From Thermofilum sp. NZ13 (GTDB taxonomy: Archaea; Thermoproteota; Thermoprotei; Thermofilales; Thermofilaceae): a DNA stretch of 64,000 nt. Shown one piece after another: positions 16,824 through 24,311 of this stretch. The notes under the pieces are model-generated. The model worked only from the letters and a program-made list of their open reading frames with translations, did not search any database and had not been told where the DNA came from. Position 1 is the stretch's first letter; each line of letters opens with the position of its first letter. The stretch spans positions 1 to 64,000 of the forward strand of contig NDWX01000003.1 in assembly GCA_002855745.1 (NCBI GenBank). Direction: 5' to 3'. The position numbers and the translations under genes are program-made.

Positions 16824-17276
16824 ATGTGCATGAATGATCTAAAAGTTACTTTAGTGGACATTTCATCGATAAAACCACATGAAATGTACATGGAAGACCA
16901 CGTGAGGCTTATTCTCGAGGACTTGAAGAGTAGAGAGGTCCTGGTTAAACCCGTAGTTGTCGAGCGGGAAAAGCTCGTTCTTCTTGACGGCCACCACCGT
17001 TTCGAGGCTTTCAGGAGGCTTCGGCTGAAGGTTATACCAGCGGTTCTGGTGGACTACTGGGATCCGAGGATCGTCGTGAAGAGCTGGAGGAACGGAGTTG
17101 AGTTTGACAAACGGGAAGTCTTAAGGAGGGCTGTTAAGGGGGAGCTCTTTCCCCCGAAAACCACTCGCCACGTGTTTGTAGATGGTGGGGTCGAGAGGCA
17201 CATCTCGGAAGTGGTTCCCGTTGTGAATGTAAGCCTCTCGAGGCTCGCGGCCGTCAAGTGGGTTGAAGTTCGATGA
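16824..17276 (+). CDS. ParB/Srx-fold protein, SerK-like
   Basis: This is a 150-residue protein with the ParB/sulfiredoxin fold motif LLDGHHRFEAFRR near residue 52, followed by a VLVDYWDPRIVVKSW segment and FPPKTTRHVF near 110. The same order is known in archaeal free serine kinases (SerK) and related ParB-like enzymes, which are usually about 240 residues, so this is a short version. The transcript may start at the ATG itself, since TATA lies about 25 nt upstream. A second Met two codons later is equally good. Alternative: a DNA-binding ParB-like protein, though no HTH is visible. Confidence 0.65.
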   Translation: MCMNDLKVTLVDISSIKPHEMYMEDHVRLILEDLKSREVLVKPVVVEREKLVLLDGHHRFEAFRRLRLKVIPAVLVDYWDPRIVVKSWRNGVEFDKREVLRRAVKGELFPPKTTRHVFVDGGVERHISEVVPVVNVSLSRLAAVKWVEVR

Positions 17277-17691
17277 GCTCTCTGTAATCGCAGTTCCTGC
17301 AGAGCTCTAGTTCTTTGATGTCGAACGCCCCCCTGACTTCTAGCTTTAAGGACTCTTCCCCCACGATCGGCAGCTTCAAAACCACTCTCCTCTCCATGCT
17401 CGAGGGGGCGAGGTGCAGTACGAACCACCTGCCCCCGTCTGGGAGGCTTCCCTCGAGCCCACTGGGGCCGGATTTCGCCACTATTGCGAGTGTTCTCTCG
17501 AATGTTATCTCCCTTTCCCCGTCGAAGCCCCCTCTGCTGTTCCTCTTCCCGAGGTTTAGCAGCATCTTGCCGTCAGCCATTAGGACGAAGAAGCCCCGGT
17601 AGACCTTCCTCCCGGCGCGGACCCGCTTGTGAAGCTCCCCCGCTATCCTGACTTTAACCAAAGCGTGCTCAGGTTTTGCCTTCTCATTCAC
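17254..17691 (-). CDS. Uncharacterised protein with a C-terminal Cys pair
   Basis: This is about 145 residues from a GTG at 17691, 13 nt after the stop of the GlmU-like gene. The longer open frame upstream overlaps that gene and was discarded. The sequence is rich in beta-strand patterns (ALVKVRIAGELHKRV, YRGFFVLMADGKMLL, RWFVLHLAPSS) and ends LELCRNCDYRELIEL, where a CxxC pair could bind metal. It overlaps the convergent SerK-like gene by 23 nt. No family was recognised. The operon with a sugar nucleotidyltransferase is the only functional clue. Confidence 0.6.
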   Translation of the reverse strand: MNEKAKPEHALVKVRIAGELHKRVRAGRKVYRGFFVLMADGKMLLNLGKRNSRGGFDGEREITFERTLAIVAKSGPSGLEGSLPDGGRWFVLHLAPSSMERRVVLKLPIVGEESLKLEVRGAFDIKELELCRNCDYRELIELQPT

Positions 17692-17704
17692 GATGTTTAT
17701 AAAG

Positions 17705-18964
17705 CTATCGCCTGCCGTAGCGGTCGGAGTAGAACTTCGCGTAGTAGCTCCGCTCCTCAGCTGTGGCCTCGTAAACGTGGCGCAGGATAGCAACCTCGCC
17801 GCTGGTGAGCTTTCTCCCCCTCCTCCCCATCATCCTGTCTATGGCGCTGAGCGCCTCCTTCAGCGGGATCTCCTCGAGCTTCATCCTGTGGAGGCGCGTG
17901 AAGCTTGGGATGTACTTGGGCGCCATCTCGGGCGCTACGACGTTTGCGGCGACGCCGACAATCGTCCCGGCGTTCAGCATGGTGCCGATGCTTACCCGCG
18001 CGTGGTCGCCTATGAAGGAGCCGACCTTTGTCTCGCCGGTTTTAGTAGGTCCCCTGGGTGTGTAAACCACTATCTCCCCGTAGTCGTTACGCAGGTTCCC
18101 GGTTATCGCGCCAGCGGCGATGTTCACCCACTCTCCCACGTAGGAGTTTCCCAGGAAGCCGTCGTGGGCCTTGTTGCTGTACCCGTGGATGATGCTCTCT
18201 GAGACTTCTCCGCCTACCCTGCAGGCCTCTCCGATGCTGGAGCCGGCTCTGATGACTGTTGAAACCCTGACCCTTGTCTCGGGGCCTATGTAGGCTGGTC
18301 CCTCGATGTATGTGAAGGGGCCTACAACCGCTCTCGCCTCGACTATAACGGGGCCCTTGGTGGTGTCTACGGTGACAGGTGGTATTACCCTGCTCTCGGG
18401 GTGCAAGAGCAGCCGCGAGGGTTCGCCGATCACGTTAACGCCGTGGGGAGGAGCGCTCGCCCACGTGACCCTGGCGGCTTCCCGGGGTATCGTGACGTGG
18501 GGGAGCTTAGAGAGGTCCCAGAGCCTGCCTACAGTCAGAGCGTTGCTGAGTTCCTGCCTTCCTAGGCCCGCTGCAACCTTCTCAACAGTCTCCGCGAGTG
18601 AGAGCGGGTCGCCGACGCTGAGCTCCCTCAGGCACGCGTAGACCAGCTTGCCCCTGTGGAAGTACGCCTCGTCGTTGCCGCACGCTACACTCTGTTGCGG
18701 GAGGTAGCTAGCGTTGACCACGAGGACGTTCTTGTACAGGCCCTTCGGGTTCACAGGGATACCTGTCAGTGACTGGACGTGCTCAGCGAGGTACGCCCTC
18801 GTGTAGAGGGCTCTGGGAGCGCCGACAGCCGCCTCTATCTCCTCAAGTATTGTCCTCGGGCCGACCTTGAGGAGGAAAACTGGGCGCGTGAGCGTCAAGG
18901 GCTGGAGGTTCACGACGTCGTCGAGGCTCTCGAAAACTATGACTACCCTGTTTTCCGCATGCAT
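17705..18964 (-). CDS. GlmU-like sugar nucleotidyltransferase with left-handed beta-helix
   Basis: This is a 419-residue protein. The N-terminal half resembles the GlmU-like nucleotidyltransferase family (ESLDDVVNLQPLTLTRPVF near residue 10). The C-terminal half has hexapeptide-repeat character (GPVIVEARAVVGPFTYIEGPAYIGP, VKVGSFIGDHARVSIGTMLNAG). Such proteins make or acylate nucleotide sugars for surface polymers. The ATG at 18964 was chosen. An upstream extension to 19030 would run through the end of the neighbouring gene and an AT-rich promoter-like segment (TTATTTTAAA on the minus strand near 19005). The exact sugar is unknown. Confidence 0.75.
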   Translation of the reverse strand: MHAENRVVIVFESLDDVVNLQPLTLTRPVFLLKVGPRTILEEIEAAVGAPRALYTRAYLAEHVQSLTGIPVNPKGLYKNVLVVNASYLPQQSVACGNDEAYFHRGKLVYACLRELSVGDPLSLAETVEKVAAGLGRQELSNALTVGRLWDLSKLPHVTIPREAARVTWASAPPHGVNVIGEPSRLLLHPESRVIPPVTVDTTKGPVIVEARAVVGPFTYIEGPAYIGPETRVRVSTVIRAGSSIGEACRVGGEVSESIIHGYSNKAHDGFLGNSYVGEWVNIAAGAITGNLRNDYGEIVVYTPRGPTKTGETKVGSFIGDHARVSIGTMLNAGTIVGVAANVVAPEMAPKYIPSFTRLHRMKLEEIPLKEALSAIDRMMGRRGRKLTSGEVAILRHVYEATAEERSYYAKFYSDRYGRR

Positions 18965-19007
18965 GAACTCAATCCCGCAAGCTAAGGCAGATCGGTTTAA
19001 AATAAGT

Positions 19008-19991
19008 TTATTTTTGGGGCGAGGTTGCATCGAGGCGGTGGAGGGACCTAGAGGAGAATTCTTTGAAAACCTCCAGCTCTACTCTTGACTCCAGCATGTC
19101 TAGCGCTAGCGACAAGATGTTCCCTAGTAGGTGGTCGAGGAGGCTCGAGGGGTCGAAGCGGTCGAAGTACTCTCTGTATGTTTTCGTTATCTCCATTTTG
19201 GCCTCTTGGTCTCCGGTTTTAAATGCTCTTACCGCGTTCTCGAAGGATGTTCTGATAAGCTGCACGTGCTCCTTGGTTATGTCGACGAGGTGCGCTATTC
19301 TAGCGAGGCTGGCGATCACGTCCCCCACGCGCTCAAGGGTTTTCCCGTAGTTGAAGAGGGGCATGAGCAGGGTTCTGTCCTGAACACCGACCTTAGAGGA
19401 GTACCAGCTGTACATGATAGAGAGGGCTACCTGGCGGCTAAGGAGGAAGTAGAACTTGTCTATCTCTTCGTCTCTCTCGATAATGTCCTTCAGATAGGAG
19501 GTGTCACCGGTAGCGGCGAACTCCTCTAGATCCTTGATGCTGTTGAGGATGAGCACCTCCATCCTGCTTAGCACCTTCGGGATCTCAACCGTTGATGCGT
19601 CTGCGATCATCTGTAGGAGTATGTAGTCGGAGCCCTCCTCGAAGACCTCCAGGCCCACGAGCCTCTTCAGCGTCCTGCGTATGGTTTCGCGCAACTCCGG
19701 TGTCACTCTCCCAGACCTCGAGACGACTTTTATCGAAGCGTAGCCTGCCTGGTACAGCGCGATGATCATCCTCTCAACGGAGTCCTCGTCACCATGAGTG
19801 GCCTCCAGCACCTTTACCTCTTCCCGGAACTCCTCGCGCGGACGAGCAGGGGTTATAAGAAGGTGGGTGTCGTAGTCCTCGACAAAGACGGTGTCCCCCT
19901 CCTTCAGGTTGTTCTTCTCAACCCACCTTCTAGGCAGGGTCACGGACAAGCTACTCTTCCCGAGCCTCACGAGCCTCCTAGCCTGACTCAT
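19008..19991 (-). CDS. AbrB-domain PhoU-family regulator, second copy
   Basis: This is a 327-residue paralogue of the gene at 15439. It has an N-terminal AbrB domain (RLVRLGKSSLSVTLPRRWV; EGDTVFVEDYDTHLLI) and a PhoU helical domain with FNYGKTLERVGDVIASLARIAH near residue 220. The ATG at 19991 lies 6 nt from a perfect 16-bp palindrome, which suggests autoregulation. It is divergent from guaB. Having two such regulators plus pstSCAB suggests layered control of phosphate, but targets cannot be read from the sequence. Confidence 0.87.
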   Translation of the reverse strand: MSQARRLVRLGKSSLSVTLPRRWVEKNNLKEGDTVFVEDYDTHLLITPARPREEFREEVKVLEATHGDEDSVERMIIALYQAGYASIKVVSRSGRVTPELRETIRRTLKRLVGLEVFEEGSDYILLQMIADASTVEIPKVLSRMEVLILNSIKDLEEFAATGDTSYLKDIIERDEEIDKFYFLLSRQVALSIMYSWYSSKVGVQDRTLLMPLFNYGKTLERVGDVIASLARIAHLVDITKEHVQLIRTSFENAVRAFKTGDQEAKMEITKTYREYFDRFDPSSLLDHLLGNILSLALDMLESRVELEVFKEFSSRSLHRLDATSPQK

Positions 19992-19996
19992 ACATA

Positions 19997-20012
19997 GCAT
20001 GTATATACATGC
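19997..20012. promoter_or_regulatory. 16-bp perfect palindrome, candidate operator
   Basis: GCATGTATATACATGC reads identically on both strands and begins 5 bases upstream of the start codon at 19991, in the short region shared with divergent guaB. Its placement over the start of the AbrB-PhoU transcript fits a repressor site. AbrB-type dimers would be a natural ligand, but this is inference. Confidence 0.5.
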
Positions 20013-20073
20013 TTGAATAAATAATTTTTGTATAGAGATTACACATATAGGCTAAGCGCCGCGTAGCTTTGAT

Positions 20074-21123
20074 ATGGGGTCGTTCCTAGAGAAGCTAAGG
20101 AGCTCTGAGCTCGCGCTGAGCTTCGACGACGTCCTGATACTTCCCAGGTACTCAGACGTGAGGATAGAGGAGGTCGACATCTCCACGCGGCTGAGCCCCC
20201 GCCTGACGCTTAAAATACCAATCGTGAGCTCTCCCATGGACACCGTCACGGGCAGAGAGATGGTCCACGCGCTTGGAAAGCTCGGCGGCTTGGGCGTTCT
20301 TCCCAGAAACATGCCCCTGGACGAAGCGATAGCAGTCGTGCGTGAGGCAGTCGAGGCGAAAATCCCGGTCGGCGTGGCTGTGGGGCCTTTCGACGATGAG
20401 AGAGTGAGCAAGCTCGTTAGTGCCGGGGCCTCTCTAATCGTAATTGACACGGCGCATGGTCACAGCAAGAACGTTATCGAGGCGACGAAGAGGTTTGCCT
20501 CGATGGGGGCTGAGGTGATGGCCGGGAACATCGTCACGGGGGAGGCGGCTGAGGCTTTGATCGCAGCCGGTGCGTCCTCGCTCAGGGTCGGCGTGGGGCC
20601 TGGACACGCCTGCACCACGCGCGAAGTCGCGGGCGTCGGGTGCCCCCAGCTAACTGCTGTGGCCGCTGTGGCGGACACTGCGAGAAGCTACGGCGTATCA
20701 GTGGTTGCGGACGGCGGTATCGAGAAGCCAGCCGACGCAGTTAAGGCGCTGGCCGCTGGAGCCGACGCGGTAATGCTGGGGTACCTGCTGGCGGGTACCG
20801 ATGAGGCCCCTGGCGCACTCGTCTTGCGCGATGGAAGGTGCTTTAAAGTCTACCGCGGGATGGGTAGCCGGGGGGCTCTGGCTAGTGGGTCCGCGCGGTA
20901 CGGGGAATTCAAGAGGGTGCCTGAGGGGGTTGAGGGGCTCGTTGAGTGTCGTGGTAGCGTTTCAAAGGTGGTTGAGTGGATTGTGGGCGGAATAAAGCAG
21001 GGGATGGGCTACGTCGGGGCTAGGAGCCTGGCGGAGCTGAGGGAGAAGAGCGTCTTCGTTAGGCTAACCGGAGCCGGCGTGAGGGAGAGCGGGCCCAGGG
21101 GGCTTTACGAGGTGAGGTACTGA
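20074..21123 (+). CDS. guaB: IMP dehydrogenase-like protein without CBS domains
   Basis: This is a 349-residue TIM-barrel enzyme that would oxidise IMP to XMP in guanine nucleotide synthesis. It shows [16 protein letters not shown] at residue 13, the active-site loop [20 protein letters not shown] near 172 with its catalytic Cys, [27 protein letters not shown] near 210 and the flap [10 protein letters not shown] near 265. The usual CBS pair is absent, making it about 130 residues shorter than bacterial enzymes. GMP reductase has a similar layout, but the downstream guaA favours IMP dehydrogenase. Its stop overlaps the next start by one base. Confidence 0.88.
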   Translation: MGSFLEKLRSSELALSFDDVLILPRYSDVRIEEVDISTRLSPRLTLKIPIVSSPMDTVTGREMVHALGKLGGLGVLPRNMPLDEAIAVVREAVEAKIPVGVAVGPFDDERVSKLVSAGASLIVIDTAHGHSKNVIEATKRFASMGAEVMAGNIVTGEAAEALIAAGASSLRVGVGPGHACTTREVAGVGCPQLTAVAAVADTARSYGVSVVADGGIEKPADAVKALAAGADAVMLGYLLAGTDEAPGALVLRDGRCFKVYRGMGSRGALASGSARYGEFKRVPEGVEGLVECRGSVSKVVEWIVGGIKQGMGYVGARSLAELREKSVFVRLTGAGVRESGPRGLYEVRY

Positions 21124-22217
21124 TGGGCGTTATCGAAATAGGGGAGCTTCTGGACCACGGCGTGGTCAGGAGAAGGGTTAAGATCCGCTATGAGGGGTCT
21201 GAGGACTTTTACTTCGAGAGCGCCGTGTCCCCGGGTCTCGCCGACGCCCACGCGCACCCGCAAGTCGTGGACGTCGGCGAGCGGAGGATGTGGAGACACT
21301 CTTACGAGTGGCTTGAAGGGAGGAGGCTGAGGGTCGACGAGGCGGGCTTGAGGAGGGACAAGGAGCTTTCGTCCATGCTGGCTAAGGCGACGATACTGCG
21401 GTCTCTCGTAGACGGCGTTACTCTCCTCGCACTGACCGGCAGCCTTGAGGGGAATGTCTCCGCGCTACTCACCCTACCTGTTTCACCGCGCGTCGTGCTG
21501 CTCCCTACGGTTATGGAGGCAGAGGGGTGGAGCACGCCTGAGCGCGTCTTCGCGGAGTACGTGCGCAACCTAGCGAAGTGGGATGGCTTCTTTAACATGG
21601 GGTTCTTCGTGCACTCTCTCAGGAAAGCCGGGCAGTCCTACCTGTTGGCATCCTACAAGACCGCGTCTAAGCTCGGCGTGCCCTTCGCCCTACACCTCTC
21701 CGAGGGCATCGACGAGAGCGAGACACTCGTCGAGCTTCTAGGGGATGCTCCGAGGAACGTCATAGCGGTGCACTGCATCGAGGGAGCTGAGAAGTGCAAG
21801 CGGATGGGGCTCAGGGTTGTCCACTGCCCGACCTCAAACCTCTACCTCTACGGCAGAACCCTGCGGGGGCTTGAGTTCTTCGACTCGCTTGGGAGCGACT
21901 GGCCTCTAGTCACGGGCACAGTGCTCCGCACCTACAGGGATGCCGTCGCGGTGCACGGCCCGAGCGTACGCCTCCTTGAGAAAGCGACTGTGGGAGGATA
22001 CGCGGTTTTCGGCATGAGGGGCTCGGGCGACCTCGTAGCCTTCGACCGGAGCCTCGAGAAAGTCATCGCTGGGGAGGCTGAGGCTAGGGCTGTCTTCATC
22101 GATGGCAAACTCGTGATGGATGAGGGCACTGTTGTTCAGATGGGCCTGGGCAAAAGGGACGTTGAAAGGTTTAAAGAGGAGGCTGTGAGGCTGGCGTTCG
22201 AGAAGTATGGAGTCTAG
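21123..22217 (+). CDS. Amidohydrolase-superfamily enzyme in the purine operon
   Basis: This is a 364-residue metal-dependent hydrolase. Expected metal ligands are visible: the HxH pair in DAHAHPQ near residue 41, His in FALHLSEG near 190, His in IAVHC near 217 and an Asp in GSDWPLVTGT near 260. The arrangement is that of the deaminase/chlorohydrolase group. It overlaps guaB by one base at its start and guaA by 11 bases at its end, so all three genes are probably co-translated. A purine or nucleobase deaminase is a reasonable guess, but the substrate cannot be assigned. Confidence 0.75.
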   Translation: MGVIEIGELLDHGVVRRRVKIRYEGSEDFYFESAVSPGLADAHAHPQVVDVGERRMWRHSYEWLEGRRLRVDEAGLRRDKELSSMLAKATILRSLVDGVTLLALTGSLEGNVSALLTLPVSPRVVLLPTVMEAEGWSTPERVFAEYVRNLAKWDGFFNMGFFVHSLRKAGQSYLLASYKTASKLGVPFALHLSEGIDESETLVELLGDAPRNVIAVHCIEGAEKCKRMGLRVVHCPTSNLYLYGRTLRGLEFFDSLGSDWPLVTGTVLRTYRDAVAVHGPSVRLLEKATVGGYAVFGMRGSGDLVAFDRSLEKVIAGEAEARAVFIDGKLVMDEGTVVQMGLGKRDVERFKEEAVRLAFEKYGV

Positions 22218-23769
22218 GCGGAGCGTGTTAGTATTCGACTTCGGCGGGCAGTACACCCACCTCATCGCCAGGAGGGTTAGGGAGCTGAACTTCTACTCCG
22301 TTCTTGTGCCTCACAGCGTTTCCCTCGAGGAGTTTCTGCGCTTGAACCCGACCGCCGTCATATTCTCGGGCGGGCCTTCTAGCATATACGTCGAGAACAG
22401 TCCTAAGCCAGAAGTAGAGGTGTTCAACTACATTGTTCGAAGCAGGATACCCTTACTAGGGATATGCTACGGGCACCAGCTCATCGCCAGCTTGCTCGGC
22501 GGGCGCGTTTCGCGTAAGGAGAAGGCCGAGTACGGCCTTAGTGTTCTAAGGGTCTTAAGGGACGACCCTCTCTTCAGCGGAACCCCTGAGACACAGGTTG
22601 TGTGGATGTCTCACCGGGACGCTGTCGATTGGCTCCCAGAGGAGTTCGTGACCCTGGCCTCCACAGAGTACTCTGAGGTGGCGGCTTTCAGGCACAGATC
22701 GCTGCCCATCTACGGCGTCCAGTTCCACCCGGAGGTCCGGCACACCGAGTATGGGAGAGCGATCCTCGAGAACTTCCTGAAAAGGGTGGCTGGGCTAGAG
22801 CCCAACTGGTTCGTCGAGGACGTGGCCGCTGAGGTGATCTCGCGCCTGAAAAAGGAGCTTCGTGGGAAGGCCCTGACGGCCGTAAGCGGGGGCGTCGACT
22901 CCTTGACAGCCGCTGTTATGGTGCAGAAGGCTGTGGGCAGCGATAACATCTACGTGATCCACGTTAACACGGGGCTGCTCCGCGAGGGGGAGAGCGAGAG
23001 AACACTCGAGGTTTTGAGGAGGATGGGGTTCAAGAACTTGTTTTACGTGGACGCGAGCAGCCTTTTCCTCGACCGGCTGAGGGGTGTGACAGACCCAGAG
23101 GAGAAGAGGAGGGTGGTCGCTAAGACCTTTGCAGACGTCTTCGCGGAGAAGGCTCTTGAGCTGAACAGGGAGGTCGGCGGGTTCAGGTACCTGGTTCAAG
23201 GCACCATTTACCCTGACAGGGTTGAGAGCGGTGCGACGGGGAAGGCTACCGCGAAGATAAAGAGCCACCACAACGTCGTCATGGAGGCTATCCCGGGGCT
23301 GGAGATAGTCGAGCCGCTGGCGGAGTTCTACAAGGACGAGGTTAGGAGGATCGCGAGGAGCCTAGGACTGCCGGAGGAGGTCATCACCCAGCACCCCTTC
23401 CCGGGTCCCGGCCTCGCAGTCAGGATTGTGGGGGAGGTCACGGAGGAGAAGCTGAGGATACTCCGCAAGGCGACGGGGATCGTTGAGGAGGAGTTCAGGA
23501 AGGCGGGCCTGTACGAGAAGGTGTGGCAGGCATTCCCTGTGCTGCTCTCGGTCAAGACGGTTGGAGTTAAGGGCGATGAGAGGAGCTACGAGTATGCTTT
23601 AGCCCTCAGGGTTGTTGAAAGCGAGGACGCCATGACGGCGAGCTTCGCGAAGTTGCCATGGGACTTCCTCGAGAGGCTTGCCGAGAGGCTGGTGAACGAG
23701 GTCGAGGGGGTGAATAGGGTCCTCTACGACGTCACCCACAAGCCGCCGGCAACGATCGAGTTCGAGTGA
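22207..23769 (+). CDS. guaA: GMP synthase (glutamine-hydrolysing)
   Basis: This is a 520-residue two-domain enzyme converting XMP to GMP. The N-terminal class I glutamine amidotransferase has GICYGHQLIAS near residue 82 (nucleophile Cys) and YGVQFHPEV near 172. The C-terminal ATP pyrophosphatase has the PP-loop SGGVDSLTAAV near 230, and its end is DVTHKPPATIEFE. In many archaea the two domains are separate genes; here they are fused, as in bacteria. The ATG at 22207 lies within the end of the amidohydrolase gene. Confidence 0.96.
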   Translation: MESRRSVLVFDFGGQYTHLIARRVRELNFYSVLVPHSVSLEEFLRLNPTAVIFSGGPSSIYVENSPKPEVEVFNYIVRSRIPLLGICYGHQLIASLLGGRVSRKEKAEYGLSVLRVLRDDPLFSGTPETQVVWMSHRDAVDWLPEEFVTLASTEYSEVAAFRHRSLPIYGVQFHPEVRHTEYGRAILENFLKRVAGLEPNWFVEDVAAEVISRLKKELRGKALTAVSGGVDSLTAAVMVQKAVGSDNIYVIHVNTGLLREGESERTLEVLRRMGFKNLFYVDASSLFLDRLRGVTDPEEKRRVVAKTFADVFAEKALELNREVGGFRYLVQGTIYPDRVESGATGKATAKIKSHHNVVMEAIPGLEIVEPLAEFYKDEVRRIARSLGLPEEVITQHPFPGPGLAVRIVGEVTEEKLRILRKATGIVEEEFRKAGLYEKVWQAFPVLLSVKTVGVKGDERSYEYALALRVVESEDAMTASFAKLPWDFLERLAERLVNEVEGVNRVLYDVTHKPPATIEFE

Positions 23770-23795
23770 GGGCTGAAGCGAACGCTTTATGTAGT

Positions 23796-23805
23796 TATTT
23801 ATGTA
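23796..23805 (+). promoter_or_regulatory. TATA-like element for the DUF134 gene
   Basis: TATTTATGTA sits in a short AT-rich island between guaA and the DUF134 gene, centred about 26 nt before the GTG at 23826. It predicts a leaderless transcript and supports that start over an ATG at 23766. Confidence 0.45.
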
Positions 23806-23825
23806 ATTCGAGAGGCAGAGGGCCT

Positions 23826-24146
23826 GTGCATGGACCACCGTGGATCTGGAGGAGGGGTTGCCGGAGGGGCAGGCCGCCGAAAAGCAGGTGGATCTGGGGG
23901 CCAGTCCCAAAGCTCACCTTCATACCCGTTGACGAGAACGGAGTGGAGGTACGGGGGGAGCCCATCGTGCTCACGCCGGATGAGGTGGAGGCTCTCCGGC
24001 TCGTGTACTTGGAGGACCTCACCCAGGATGAAGCTGCGGTGAAAATGGGGGTTTCGCGTGGAACACTCTGGCGGATCGTCGAGGCTGCCAGGAAGAAGCT
24101 GGTTCAGGCCTTAGTCGAGGGGAGGCCGATTATCGTTACACCGTAG
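23826..24146 (+). CDS. DUF134 family HTH protein
   Basis: This is a protein of about 106 residues. A basic N-terminal patch (RRGRPPKSRWIWG) resembles the GRP motif that begins DUF134 proteins. It is followed by VLTPDEVEALRLVYLEDLTQDEAAVKMGVSRGTLWRIVE, a sigma-factor region 4-like helix-turn-helix, and a tail ALVEGRPIIV. These small proteins are taken to be DNA-binding regulators. The GTG start was chosen because a TATA element precedes it at leaderless spacing. The upstream extension to 23766 is not family-like. Confidence 0.8.
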   Translation: MHGPPWIWRRGCRRGRPPKSRWIWGPVPKLTFIPVDENGVEVRGEPIVLTPDEVEALRLVYLEDLTQDEAAVKMGVSRGTLWRIVEAARKKLVQALVEGRPIIVTP

Positions 24147-24311
24147 GGAAATCAGACTTGTCACCATTCTTCACCTTTTCGGCCGCGCCTGGCACATTTA
24201 CCCCTTCACTGATCCGGGGCCCCCTTTAAGGGTTTTCATGGGCTCCGCGCCTTCGGCCAACCCCGCCAGCTTGGGCTGTGCGGCGGGGCCCTGCCTCGGC
24301 GCCTCTTCGCC

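Noticed and set aside
22795-23271. Minus-strand frame of 158 codons inside guaA
   Set aside because: It lies fully within a clear GMP synthase gene and has no recognisable motif.
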